DNA of 30,785 nucleotides from positions 1-30,785 of the forward strand of contig JAICUV010000007.1 in the NCBI GenBank assembly GCA_025935655.1, given 5' to 3'. Below the pieces are notes generated by a model. The model was not told where the DNA came from. It saw only the letters and a program-made list of their open reading frames with translations, and ran no database searches. This stretch comes from Chloroflexota bacterium. GTDB lineage: Bacteria > Chloroflexota > Limnocylindria > Limnocylindrales > CSP1-4. Below, piece by piece: positions 7,949 to 15,744 of the stretch. The stretch's first letter is position 1. Each line of letters starts with the position of its first letter. Both the position numbers and the translations under genes were made by a program.

Positions 7949-9160
7949 ATGTCCGTCCTTGCCGATCACCAGCCCGCCGCCCCGTTCGTCGACGCCAAGG
8001 CTGCCGCGGCCGCGGCCGTCGAGGCGGCGAGGGACGAGATCCTCGACCTGTCCCACCGGATCCATGCGACGCCGGAGCCCGCGTTCGAGGAGGTCCAGGC
8101 CGCGACCTGGGTCGCCGAGACCATCAGGGCGCACGGGTTCGAGGTGGAGCACCCGGCCGGCCGGCTCGCCACCGCCGTGCGGGGCCGGCTCGCCGGCGGC
8201 CTGGGGACCGACGGCCCGCGGATCGGCATCCTCGCGGAGTACGACGCGCTGCCCGGACTGGGCCACGGCTGCGGGCACAACACGATGGCGGCGTCCGGGG
8301 TCGGCGCCGCGATCGCGCTCGCGGCGGTCCGGGACCTGTTCGCGGGCGAGATCGTGTTCCTCGGAACGCCGGCGGAGGAGCGGGGGAGCGGCAAGCAGTA
8401 CATGCTCGAGGACGGCCTGTTCGACGGCCTCGACGCGGCGCTGCTCTACCACCCCTGCGACCGCAACCACGTGGACATCGCCCCGCTCGCCTCCGAGGAC
8501 GTCTCGGTCGTGTTCCACGGGCTCCAGTCGCACGCCGCGAGCGAGCCGTGGGAGGGTCGCAACGCCCTGGACGCGATGATCGCGCTGTTCTCCAGCGTCG
8601 GGCTGTGGCGCCAGCAGCTCCCGCCGCACTGCCGCGTCCACGGGATCATCCAGGAGGGCGGGACGGCGGCCAACATCATCCCGGACCGCACGCGGGCGTG
8701 GTTCATGATCCGGAGCGCCGACCAGGCCTACTACGAGGTCATGAAGGAGCGCTTCCGCCGCCTGTGCGAGGCGGCGGCGATCGCCGCTGACGTGCAGGTC
8801 GAGGTCGAGTTCTCGGGCTTCGCGAGCACGATGAAGACGAGCCGCGTGATCGCGAACCGCTGGGTGGCCAACGCGGCCGCGTACGGCATCGAGGACCAGG
8901 GACCGGATGGCACCTCGGGGTCCACCGACATGGCCAACGTCTCGTGGGCCGTCCCGGCGATCCACCCCGATCTCGCGATCACGGACGTCCCCACGCCGGG
9001 TCACTCGATCGAGTTCCGCGACGCCGCGGCCCGTCCCCGGGCCGACGAGACGGTGCTCCTCGCCGCCACGCTCGTGGCCCAGACGGCGCTCGACCTGTTC
9101 CTCGACCCGGCCCTCGTCGAGCGCGCCTGGCGCGAGTTCCGCGGTGACGCCGGGGCGTGA
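7949..9160 (+). CDS. M20-family metallopeptidase/amidohydrolase (AbgB-like)
   Basis: 403 residues. Metal-site motifs of the M20 family are present: GLGHGCGHN near 104-112, the PAEERGSG Glu pair (E143, E144), and a C-terminal TPGHSIEFRDAAARP segment with the last metal-binding His. A lid/dimerisation domain spans about residues 185-305. The best match is the M20D group that includes p-aminobenzoyl-glutamate hydrolase subunit B and mammalian PM20D2, which split small amide or dipeptide substrates in the cytoplasm. The substrate is not readable. GGAG lies four bases before the ATG. The ureohydrolase follows after 194 bp and its own promoter, hinting at a nitrogen-scavenging neighbourhood (inference). 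Confidence 0.88.
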   Translation: MSVLADHQPAAPFVDAKAAAAAAVEAARDEILDLSHRIHATPEPAFEEVQAATWVAETIRAHGFEVEHPAGRLATAVRGRLAGGLGTDGPRIGILAEYDALPGLGHGCGHNTMAASGVGAAIALAAVRDLFAGEIVFLGTPAEERGSGKQYMLEDGLFDGLDAALLYHPCDRNHVDIAPLASEDVSVVFHGLQSHAASEPWEGRNALDAMIALFSSVGLWRQQLPPHCRVHGIIQEGGTAANIIPDRTRAWFMIRSADQAYYEVMKERFRRLCEAAAIAADVQVEVEFSGFASTMKTSRVIANRWVANAAAYGIEDQGPDGTSGSTDMANVSWAVPAIHPDLAITDVPTPGHSIEFRDAAARPRADETVLLAATLVAQTALDLFLDPALVERAWREFRGDAGA

Positions 9161-9177
9161 TCCGGGGCTCCACGCCC
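9153..9177 (+). terminator. Hairpin overlapping the M20 peptidase stop codon
   Basis: GGGCGTG (9153-9159) pairs with CACGCCC (9171-9177) around an 11-base loop. The TGA stop (9158-9160) straddles the stem-loop boundary. No T-tract follows. Confidence 0.5.
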
Positions 9178-9234
9178 GCCGCCTGCGCCCGCGCCAGCAA
9201 CCGCAACCGTTCGACCCACCGGGCCGCGACCCGG

Positions 9235-9240
9235 TACGAT
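9235..9240 (+). promoter_or_regulatory. -10 box of ureohydrolase gene
   Basis: GG-TACGAT, giving a start site near 9247 and a leader of about 108 bases before GTG 9355. The leader ends in the palindrome CCTCCGGAGG (9339-9348), which contains the Shine-Dalgarno. No known riboswitch consensus was found in it. Confidence 0.4.
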
Positions 9241-9354
9241 GCCGCCCGGCGCGCCCCGCTGGACGGCGGATCCGAACCGGCGGCGCCTCGAACGAGACGG
9301 CACGCGGGCACGGCCCCACGCGGGACACCGGGCCGCCGCCTCCGGAGGACAACC

Positions 9355-10413
9355 GTGGCCGAGCGTCCCCACGACCCGGGCGACGTCGACTTCGCCGCGC
9401 GCAACGGCTGGGACAGGCCGTACGAGACGTTCGACGACTTCGATCTCCCCACCTACGTCGGCATGCCGTCGTTCATGAAGCTGCCCTGGATCCCGGACGC
9501 CGCCGCCCTGCGCGCGCGGAAGGCGGACGTGGCGATCGTCGGGGCGCCGTTCGACGACGCCGTGAGCCACCGCCCGGGTGCCCGGTTCGGCCCCCGGGCC
9601 ATCCGCGAGGCGCAATACACGACGGGCTCGATCCACTCCCTCCAGCTGGGCGTGGAGCCGTTCGAGGTCCTCGACGTCGTCGACGCGGGCGACGCGAACA
9701 TCGTCCCGTCGTGGATCGATCGCGCGCACGCGCTCATCTACCGCAAGGTCCACGAGGTCGCCTCGACCGGCGCGATCCCGATCGTGCTCGGCGGCGACCA
9801 CTCGATCACCTGGCCGTCGGCGACCGCCATCGCCGAGGTCCGCCGGCCGGGCTCCATCGGCATCGTGCACTTCGACGCCCACGCAGACACGGCCAACGAC
9901 GACTGGGGCGTGCTCGCCGGCCACGGGACGCCGATGCGGCGGCTCATCGAGTCGGGTGCGGTCAAGGGCTCGAACTTCGTCCAGGTCGGGCTGCGCGGCT
10001 ACTGGCCGCCGGTCGAGACGTTCGAGTGGATGCGTGAGCAGGGACTCCGCTGGCACCTCATGCGCGAGATCGAGGAGCGCGGCGCGGAGGCCGTCATCGA
10101 CGACGCGATCGCCGAGGCGCTCGACGGGCCCGACGCGGTGTACATCTCGGTCGACATCGACGTCATCGACCCGGGCAACGCGCCGGGGACCGGGACGCCC
10201 GAGCCCGGCGGGATGCTGCCGCGCGAGGTCCTGCGTGCCGTGCGCCGGATCGCCGGCAAGGTGGAGATCGCCGGCATGGACATCGTCGAGGTCTCACCCC
10301 CGTACGACCACGCGGAGGTCACCGCGATGGCGGCCAACCGGGTCGCGCTGGAGCTGATCTCGGCCCTGGCGGCGAAGCGCCTCGCGGGGCATCCCGTCCG
10401 GTTCGAGCGCTGA
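9355..10413 (+). CDS. Agmatinase/arginase-family ureohydrolase
   Basis: 352 residues from GTG 9355, chosen because GGAGG (9344-9348) lies six bases upstream. A longer in-frame reading back to 9157 is low-complexity and Arg-rich. The dinuclear manganese ligands are visible: GGDHSI, FDAHAD and SVDIDVIDPGNAPGTGTPEPGG. The fold start (VAIVGAPFDDAVSHRPGARFGPRAIR) is typical. The enzyme hydrolyses a guanidino group to urea; agmatine, guanidinobutyrate, guanidinopropionate or free guanidine are all possible within this family. The N-terminal extension with TYVGMPSFMKLPW is typical of the guanidinobutyrase/guanidinase-like branch, so the agmatinase label is provisional. Confidence 0.9.
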   Translation: MAERPHDPGDVDFAARNGWDRPYETFDDFDLPTYVGMPSFMKLPWIPDAAALRARKADVAIVGAPFDDAVSHRPGARFGPRAIREAQYTTGSIHSLQLGVEPFEVLDVVDAGDANIVPSWIDRAHALIYRKVHEVASTGAIPIVLGGDHSITWPSATAIAEVRRPGSIGIVHFDAHADTANDDWGVLAGHGTPMRRLIESGAVKGSNFVQVGLRGYWPPVETFEWMREQGLRWHLMREIEERGAEAVIDDAIAEALDGPDAVYISVDIDVIDPGNAPGTGTPEPGGMLPREVLRAVRRIAGKVEIAGMDIVEVSPPYDHAEVTAMAANRVALELISALAAKRLAGHPVRFER

Positions 10414-10423
10414 GGCGCCGAAC
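10401..10423 (+). terminator. Hairpin with the ureohydrolase stop codon in its loop
   Basis: GTTCG, bulged A, GCGC (10401-10410), loop TGAG (10411-10414), then GCGC CGAAC (10415-10423). Nine base pairs with a single bulge; the loop contains the TGA stop codon. Confidence 0.55.
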
Positions 10424-10450
10424 GCCACGCCTCCGCGTCGGCGATGATCC

Positions 10451-10483
10451 ACGCGTGACCGAGACCCACGCGTGACCGAGACC
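10451..10483 (+). repeat. 16-bp tandem duplication across the methyltransferase start
   Basis: ACGCGTGACCGAGACC occurs at 10451-10466 and 10468-10483, with a single C between (17-bp unit). The second copy carries the methyltransferase start GTG (10472); the first carries an equivalent GTG (10455). The duplication therefore created a second start site upstream. Confidence 0.9.
10455..10475 (+). other. Six-codon upstream ORF overlapping the methyltransferase start
   Basis: GTG in the first repeat copy reads six codons (MTETHA) to a TGA whose first two bases are the last two of the methyltransferase GTG (GTGA, 10472-10475). A -10-like GATGAT (10443-10448) ends six bases before it, so this GTG could be the leaderless first start and the main gene would be reached by reinitiation. 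This is inference from the layout. Confidence 0.4.
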
Positions 10484-11251
10484 GCCGCGGACGCCCTCGC
10501 CCGCCTCTACGACCTCGACCTGTCCGAGGACCCCGGCGACCTCGACCTGTACCTGGCGCTGGCCGGACAGACGGGCGGACCGATCCTGGAGCTCGCCGTG
10601 GGATCGGGGCGGATCGCGCTGCCGCTCGCCGCGGCCGGGTACGAGGTCACGGGTGTGGACCTCGACCGCGCGATGCTCGCCCGGGCGCGGTCGGCGGCCG
10701 ATGCGTCCGGCCTCGCCGTCGCTCGCCGGCTGGCGCTCGTCCACGCCGACGCCCGCGAGGTCCGCCTGCCGTCAGCGGGCTCGTTCCAGCTCGCGTCCAT
10801 CCCGCTCAACTCCGTGTTCCTCATGGGCGGCCGCGCGGACCAGGCCGCCGCCGTCGCGACCCTCGCGGCGCACCTCGCGCCCGGCGGCCTCGCCGTCGTC
10901 GACTGCTGGCTGCCCGACGCGGAGGACCTCGCGCGCTACGACGGCCGTGTCGTGCTCGAGTGGGTCCGCGAGGAGCCCGGAACGGGCCGGACCGTCACCA
11001 AGACCGGGAGTGCCACCTGGGACCCGACGACGAGCACGGTCCGCCTGACGACGGTGTTCGAGGCCGGAGCGCAGGGCGAGCCGGCGGTGCGCTGGGTGCG
11101 CGTGGACAGCCTGCGGCTCGTCGGGCCGGACGAGCTCGTGGCGATGGCGGAGGCCGCGGGCCTCCGCGTGGAGGCGCTCGCCGGCGACTACGACCTGGGG
11201 CCACTGGAGCTGGGCGCGGATCGCGTGATCCTGCTCGCCCGGCGCCCCTGA
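10472..11251 (+). CDS. Class I SAM-dependent methyltransferase
   Basis: 259 residues. A Rossmann-fold methyltransferase with SAM motif I ILELAVGSGRIALPLA (about 34-49), acidic motif II VTGVDLD (about 56-62), an HADAREV segment (motif III) and APGGLAVVDCW (motif V/VI). The C-terminal half is a beta-rich extension (about 155-259) ending in a residue pattern common to small-molecule methyltransferases (LRVEALAGDYDLG...). The substrate is unknown. The start lies in the second copy of a tandem repeat and no Shine-Dalgarno precedes it. The gene stands alone between the ureohydrolase and the CpaE-like gene, each with its own hairpin and promoter. Confidence 0.85.
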   Translation: MTETAADALARLYDLDLSEDPGDLDLYLALAGQTGGPILELAVGSGRIALPLAAAGYEVTGVDLDRAMLARARSAADASGLAVARRLALVHADAREVRLPSAGSFQLASIPLNSVFLMGGRADQAAAVATLAAHLAPGGLAVVDCWLPDAEDLARYDGRVVLEWVREEPGTGRTVTKTGSATWDPTTSTVRLTTVFEAGAQGEPAVRWVRVDSLRLVGPDELVAMAEAAGLRVEALAGDYDLGPLELGADRVILLARRP

Positions 11252-11278
11252 GCCGGCGCCGCCACCCCTGACGGCGGC
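11240..11278 (+). terminator. Double hairpin at the methyltransferase stop codon
   Basis: CGGCGCC (11240-11246) pairs with GGCGCCG (11255-11261); the loop CCTGAGCC holds the TGA stop. A second stem, GCCGCC (11258-11263) with GGCGGC (11273-11278), overlaps it and could be an alternative fold. Confidence 0.5.
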
Positions 11279-11325
11279 CCCGACCGGGACCAATGGGCCG
11301 CGGACCGGCGCCCGAGGTCGCGTGG

Positions 11326-11331
11326 TAGAGT
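11326..11331 (+). promoter_or_regulatory. -10 box of the CpaE-like gene, leaderless
   Basis: TGG-TAGAGT-CGG, seven bases before the ATG at 11339; TG at the extended -10 position is present. The start site is predicted at the ATG or one base before. No Shine-Dalgarno. Confidence 0.55.
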
Positions 11332-11338
11332 CGGCCCG

Positions 11339-12475
11339 ATGACCGACCAGATCCGCCTCCTCGTGGTCGAGGACGTGCCCCAGGTCGCCCAGTACATCCG
11401 TGGGCTGCTCAACTCGCAGTCGGCGATCAAGCTGCTGGACGTCGTGAGCGACGGGTCGCGCGTGCTCAACCTGATCACGGAGCTGCGCCCCGACGTCGTG
11501 CTCGTGGACGCGCTCCTCCAGGGCAGGGTCAAGGGGCTGACCCTCGTCGACCAGATCAACCAGGCCGGCGCGCGCGTCCCGGTGATCGTCCTGACCGTGC
11601 CCCAGCAGCCCGTCGCCACCGACCTCTCGCACGGCATCCACGGCGTGCTCGCCATGCCGTTCACGGGCTACGAGCTCGTCACCCGGCTCCAGCAGGTCCA
11701 CCAGGCCGCGGCGACGATGGACCAGTTCGGGACGGCCCGGATGATCACGCTGTTCGCGCCCAAGGGCGGTGTCGGGAAGACCACCCTCGCGTTCAACCTC
11801 GCGGTCGCGGTCGGCCAGCAGGGCATGCGCACCGTCCTCATCGACGGCTCCCTCCAATTCGGCGACATGCGGGCGCTGCTCAAGGTGCCGATGGAGGCGC
11901 CCTCGCTGCTCGACCTCCCGACCGACCGGATCCAGGAGTCTGACCTGGCGGACGTCCTGTGGCGCGATCCCTCGGGCATCGACATCCTGCTCGCGCCGCC
12001 CCGGGTCGAGATGGCCGAGATGGTCACCGTCCGGGATCTCGAGAAGACGCTCAGCCTGCTCCGCCGCGTGTACGAGGTCGTGATCGTCGACACGCCGGCC
12101 GTCGTCAACGACATCAACCTGTGCTTCCTCGACAACTCGGACACGATCCTCGAGGTCGTGACGTTCGACTCGACGACGATCCACAGCACGATGGTCATGG
12201 CGGACGCCTTCCGGATGATCGGCTACGCGCCGACCAAGGTGCGCTACCTCATCAACCGCGCGGACTCCACCGGCGGCTTCGACCCCGAGGTCCTTGCCCG
12301 CGCCCTCGGCCGCGTGCCCGAGCACAGCGTCGGGAGCGGCGGTGCGCTGGTCGTGCGGGCCAACAACGAGGGCATCCCGTTCGTGCTCGCGGATCCCAAC
12401 GCCCAGATCAGCCAGGACGTCACGCGGACGGCCACGGAGCTGGTCGGGCGAGCGTCCGTCGCGGGCCGGCGGTAG
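11339..12475 (+). CDS. CpaE/TadZ-like protein: receiver domain plus MinD-type ATPase
   Basis: 378 residues. The N-terminal receiver domain (about 1-120) has the acidic pair in VVEDV, the acceptor D57 in VLVDALL and the Thr in VLTVP, but the conserved Lys before Pro is Met (AMPF), so signalling by normal phosphorylation is doubtful. From about 134 there is a MinD/ParA-type ATPase with the deviant Walker motif APKGGVGKTT (140-149), LIDGSLQFGD, and VVIVDTPAVVND. This is the architecture of CpaE/TadZ, which localises Tad pilus or flagellar machinery, but no tad or cpa genes are in the window. It is followed 9 bp later by murI, the start of a tight four-gene run, suggesting a link to polar or septal envelope work (inference). 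Confidence 0.85.
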   Translation: MTDQIRLLVVEDVPQVAQYIRGLLNSQSAIKLLDVVSDGSRVLNLITELRPDVVLVDALLQGRVKGLTLVDQINQAGARVPVIVLTVPQQPVATDLSHGIHGVLAMPFTGYELVTRLQQVHQAAATMDQFGTARMITLFAPKGGVGKTTLAFNLAVAVGQQGMRTVLIDGSLQFGDMRALLKVPMEAPSLLDLPTDRIQESDLADVLWRDPSGIDILLAPPRVEMAEMVTVRDLEKTLSLLRRVYEVVIVDTPAVVNDINLCFLDNSDTILEVVTFDSTTIHSTMVMADAFRMIGYAPTKVRYLINRADSTGGFDPEVLARALGRVPEHSVGSGGALVVRANNEGIPFVLADPNAQISQDVTRTATELVGRASVAGRR

Positions 12476-12484
12476 CGAGGGGTC

Positions 12485-13411
12485 GTGTCCGACCCCCGGC
12501 CCATCGGCGTCTTCGACTCCGGCGTCGGCGGCCTCACCGTCCTGCGCGAGATCCTCCGGCGATCCCCGCACGAGTCCACGATCTACCTCGGCGACAATGC
12601 GCGCGCGCCCTACGGCGTGCGCCCCGACGAGGAGGTCCGCGCGTTCTCGATGCAGGCCCTGGACGAGCTGGCGTCGCGCGACGTGAAGGCGCTCGTCGTG
12701 GCGTGCAACACGTCGACGGCCGTCGCGCTGCGCGACCTCCGCGCCCGCTACGACCTGCCCGTGCTGGGCGTCGTGCGGCCGGGCGCCTCGGCGGCCGCCC
12801 TCGCGACGCGCAACCGGCGCGTCGGCGTCATCGCGACCCCCGCGACGGTCCGTTCCCACGCGTACTTCAACGCGATCAAGGACGAGAATCCCGCGGTCGA
12901 GGTCTACGAGCACGCGACCCCGCGCTTCGTGCCCATGGTGGAGGCCGGGATCACCTCCGGGAGCGAGCTCGACGCCATCGTCGAGGAGGACCTCGCGCCG
13001 CTCCTCGGCGAGCGCGACGGGGCGGGGGAGTTCGTGTTCCCGCGGCCGGCCGGCGCCTCGATCGACACGCTGCTCCTGGGCTGCACCCACTACCCGCTGC
13101 TGCGGCCGGTGATCAGCCGCATCGTCGGTGACCGCGTGGCCATCGTGGACTCGGCGACGGCCACGGCGTCCTCGCTCGCGGAGCTGCTCTCGGTGAACGG
13201 CCTCGAGGCGCCGGGCACCACGCGCGGCACGGCCGCGGACCCGGGCGCGGCCGGCCACTCGCGACCCGCGGAGACGTGGTCGGGGACCGAGCCCGTCCAC
13301 GTCCAGCTCACGACCGGGGACGTGGAGCGGTTCGCCTCGATCGCGTCGCGGATGTTCGGCGAGGCGTTCCCGGACGTGGAGTCCGTGGAGCTGCGCGAGG
13401 CCGTCGGCTGA
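12485..13411 (+). CDS. murI: Glutamate racemase
   Basis: 308 residues. Interconverts L- and D-glutamate, supplying D-Glu for peptidoglycan in the cytoplasm. The phosphate/substrate motif FDSGVGGL sits at residues 10-17, with the two catalytic cysteines in ACNTST (C74) and LGCTHYPLL (C200). Cofactor-independent Asp/Glu racemase fold. It is longer than the usual 260-285 residues because of a Gly/Ala/Thr-rich insertion near 240-265 before the TTGD segment. The GTG start is preceded by GAGGGG two to three bases away, an unusually short spacing. Its stop overlaps the next gene's ATG (TGATG), so translation is coupled. Confidence 0.95.
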   Translation: MSDPRPIGVFDSGVGGLTVLREILRRSPHESTIYLGDNARAPYGVRPDEEVRAFSMQALDELASRDVKALVVACNTSTAVALRDLRARYDLPVLGVVRPGASAAALATRNRRVGVIATPATVRSHAYFNAIKDENPAVEVYEHATPRFVPMVEAGITSGSELDAIVEEDLAPLLGERDGAGEFVFPRPAGASIDTLLLGCTHYPLLRPVISRIVGDRVAIVDSATATASSLAELLSVNGLEAPGTTRGTAADPGAAGHSRPAETWSGTEPVHVQLTTGDVERFASIASRMFGEAFPDVESVELREAVG

Positions 13412-14649
13412 TGCCCGGCAACCCGCCTCGCGACGACCGCCGCCCGCCCCGCATCCCCGAGGAGCGGCTGTGGCAGGTGGGCTTCGTCGTGGGCTCGGTC
13501 CTGGGTGCCGCGATCACGGTGGCGGGGCGGCAGATCGAGCGGTCGGCCCGGTCGGCCGGCCTCGTGGACTGGCGCCAGGTGGAGCGGATCGCGATCGCTC
13601 GGCTGCGATCCGCGCCGGGTGCGCTCGAGCAGTCGGAGCTCCGCGCCGTGGAAGGCGAGTACGCGACGGCGATGGCCAAGGTCGTCCCGGCGCTGTCCGC
13701 GCACCTGGGGACGGACCTGCCGGGCGTGGTGGATCGGGTCGCGGTCGTGGACCGCGGGGAGTGGGTCCAGGCGAACACGGTGGCGTTCGCCCAGCTCATC
13801 GGCAAGCTGGAGGGCCAGCTGCTGGAGCAGATGCTCCCCGAGGGTGCGGGCTTCGGCAAGGCGACGATGACGATCGCCAACCGCTGGGTCACCACGCGCC
13901 AGCTCGGGCTGCTGCTGGGGTTCATGGGGCAGCGCGTCCTCGGCCAGTACGACCTGGCGCTCCTGTCGGCCGAGGCGACGCCCGGACGCCTGCTGTTCGT
14001 CGAGGAGAACATCCGCCAGACGGCGAAGGCCCTGGACGTCCCGATCGGCCCGTTCCGGACGTGGATCGCGCTCCACGAGACGACCCACGCGTTCGAGTTC
14101 GAGGCACACCCGTGGCTGCGGCCCTACCTCGCGAGCCGCCTCGAACGGCAGATCTCCCTGTTCTCCGACGACGCGTCGTCGCTCGGGCGGGACGCCGTCA
14201 AGGCGATCGGGAAGACGCTCCGCGGCGAGGGCCGGCGCGACGACCAGCACTGGATGGAGCGCCTCATGTCCGTGGAGCAGCGGGAGCTGTTCCGCGAGAC
14301 GCAGGCGATCATGAGCCTGCTCGAGGGGTTCGGCGACCACGTGATGGACGAGGTCGGCAAGGACCTCGTGCCGGGCGTCGAGCGCATCTCCGCGCGCTTC
14401 CACGGTCGGCGCGTGAGCCGGACGCCGTTCGAGAAGGCCATGCTGCGGATCACGGGCATGGACCTAAAGATGGAGCAGTACCGTAAGGGCGAGGTCTTCG
14501 TGGCCGAGATCGAGCGGCTCGCCGGGGCGCCCGCCCTGCGGCGGCTGTGGGACGGCCCGGAGACCCTGCCGAAGCCGGACGAGATCGACCGGCCGGCGGA
14601 CTGGGTCCGGCGGATGGGCCTCAACCTGCTGACGGGAGGGGAGACGTGA
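13411..14649 (+). CDS. DUF2342 zincin-like putative metalloprotease (F420-associated)
   Basis: 412 residues from an ATG that overlaps the murI stop. The zinc-binding motif HETTH lies at 222-226, followed by AFEFEAHPWLRPYL and, further on, LLEGFGDHVMDEVG, which may supply the third ligand. Helical N- and C-terminal regions surround it, and a short hydrophobic stretch near 18-35 could touch the membrane. The pattern matches the DUF2342/zincin_2 family, often called coenzyme F420 biosynthesis-associated because it occurs mainly in F420-making bacteria. The actual substrate is unknown. It sits within the murI transcription unit and overlaps the dehydrogenase gene by GTGA. Confidence 0.88.
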   Translation: MPGNPPRDDRRPPRIPEERLWQVGFVVGSVLGAAITVAGRQIERSARSAGLVDWRQVERIAIARLRSAPGALEQSELRAVEGEYATAMAKVVPALSAHLGTDLPGVVDRVAVVDRGEWVQANTVAFAQLIGKLEGQLLEQMLPEGAGFGKATMTIANRWVTTRQLGLLLGFMGQRVLGQYDLALLSAEATPGRLLFVEENIRQTAKALDVPIGPFRTWIALHETTHAFEFEAHPWLRPYLASRLERQISLFSDDASSLGRDAVKAIGKTLRGEGRRDDQHWMERLMSVEQRELFRETQAIMSLLEGFGDHVMDEVGKDLVPGVERISARFHGRRVSRTPFEKAMLRITGMDLKMEQYRKGEVFVAEIERLAGAPALRRLWDGPETLPKPDEIDRPADWVRRMGLNLLTGGET

Positions 14650-15710
14650 CGGACGGACCGAGCCGGTCGCCCGGACCCGGGGCGGGACCGGACGGGGTGC
14701 CGACGGCCATCGCGCTGACACCGATCCTGTCCGCGCGCTACCGCGCCCGGGACCTGGAGGTCATCCGCGCCGCCGCGCCCGCCGCGCGCCTCGTCACCAT
14801 CGGGTTCGACGGGCACCCGGACGGGCCGCTCGATGACGTCGAGGTGATGCTCCGCGGCCGCCTCCCGGCCGAGACCTTCGACCGGATCCTCGCCCGTGCG
14901 CCGAAGCTGCGCTGGGTGCACTCGGCAACCGCCGGCGTCGAGCGCGTGCTGACGCCCGCGTCGCGCGAGCGCGGCCTCGTGATCACGAACGCGCGGGGCG
15001 TGTTCTCCCGGCCGATCGCCGAGTACGTGATGCTGATGATCCTCGCCGCCGCCCGCCGGCTGCCGCAGCTGCTCGAGCTCCAGGCAGAGCGGACCTGGCA
15101 GCCGCTGGAGGCGCGCGAGCTGCGCGACGTGACGGTCGGGATCGTGGGCCTCGGGTCGATCGGCCGCGCCGTGGGTGCCCTCGCCACGGCGTTCGGCTGC
15201 CGGGTCATCGCGACGCGACGACGGCCGGAGGCGGGTGCCGAGGCCGCGGACGGGGCGGGCGACGAGCCGTTCCTCGGGTCGGTGATGCTGGACCGCGTGC
15301 TCCCGCCCGAGCGCCTCGACGAGCTGCTCGCCGAGTCCGACTTCGTCGTCCTCGCCGCGCCGCTCACGCCCGACACCGTGGGCCTCATCGGCGAGGCGTC
15401 GATCGCCACCATGAAGCCCGGCGCGTGGGTCATCAACGTCGCCCGCGGCGAGCTCGTCGACGAGCACGCGCTCGCCCGGGCCGTCCGCAACGGGGGCATC
15501 GGCGGCGCCGTCCTCGACACGTTCCGCGAGGAGCCGCTCCCGCCGACCTCGCCGCTGTACGACCTCCCGAACGTGATCCTGACGCCGCACACGTCGTGGT
15601 CCTCGACCCGCGTGCTCGACCGCTCCGTCGATCTGTTCTGCGACAACCTCCGCCGCTATGCCGCGGGCGAGCCGCTTCTCAACGTCGTGGATCCCACCGC
15701 GGGCTACTGA
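14646..15710 (+). CDS. D-isomer-specific 2-hydroxyacid dehydrogenase
   Basis: 354 residues from GTG 14646, which overlaps the previous stop and follows GGGAGGGG. Motifs: NAD(P)-binding VGIVGLGSIGRAVG (about 162-175), catalytic Arg in NVARGELVDE, Glu in DTFREEPLP, and His in LTPHTSW. It resembles the subgroup of phosphoglycerate/hydroxyacid dehydrogenases with a short N-terminal catalytic domain and no ACT domain. An insertion of about 25 residues between the cofactor loop and PPERLDELL (about 195-220) carries an Ala/Gly-rich stretch. After the first beta strand RRRPE follows, so NADP preference is possible. The substrate is unknown; its place after murI and the zincin gives no clear pathway. 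Confidence 0.9.
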   Translation: MTDGPSRSPGPGAGPDGVPTAIALTPILSARYRARDLEVIRAAAPAARLVTIGFDGHPDGPLDDVEVMLRGRLPAETFDRILARAPKLRWVHSATAGVERVLTPASRERGLVITNARGVFSRPIAEYVMLMILAAARRLPQLLELQAERTWQPLEARELRDVTVGIVGLGSIGRAVGALATAFGCRVIATRRRPEAGAEAADGAGDEPFLGSVMLDRVLPPERLDELLAESDFVVLAAPLTPDTVGLIGEASIATMKPGAWVINVARGELVDEHALARAVRNGGIGGAVLDTFREEPLPPTSPLYDLPNVILTPHTSWSSTRVLDRSVDLFCDNLRRYAAGEPLLNVVDPTAGY

Positions 15711-15718
15711 CGCCCGCG
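15698..15718 (+). terminator. Hairpin with the dehydrogenase stop codon in its loop
   Basis: CGCGGGC (15698-15704) pairs perfectly with GCCCGCG (15712-15718). The seven-base loop TACTGAC contains the TGA stop (15708-15710). The next gene's -10 box starts 15 bases later. Confidence 0.6.
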
Positions 15719-15732
15719 CTCCCGGTGCCCGG

Positions 15733-15738
15733 TAGCAT
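15733..15738 (+). promoter_or_regulatory. -10 box of the YchF-like gene, leaderless
   Basis: GG-TAGCAT-CGG, six bases before the ATG at 15745, so the predicted start site is the A of the ATG itself. Confidence 0.55.
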
Positions 15739-15744
15739 CGGGGG

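Noticed and set aside
9157..9354. N-terminal extension of the ureohydrolase back to 9157
   Set aside because: Arg/Ala/Thr-rich sequence without family similarity, and a GGAGG correctly placed before GTG 9355 decides the start.
9247..9354. Guanidine riboswitch (ykkC or mini-ykkC) in the ureohydrolase leader
   Set aside because: ACGG occurs several times, but the stems around these loops have mismatched closing pairs, and the conserved ykkC blocks are absent.
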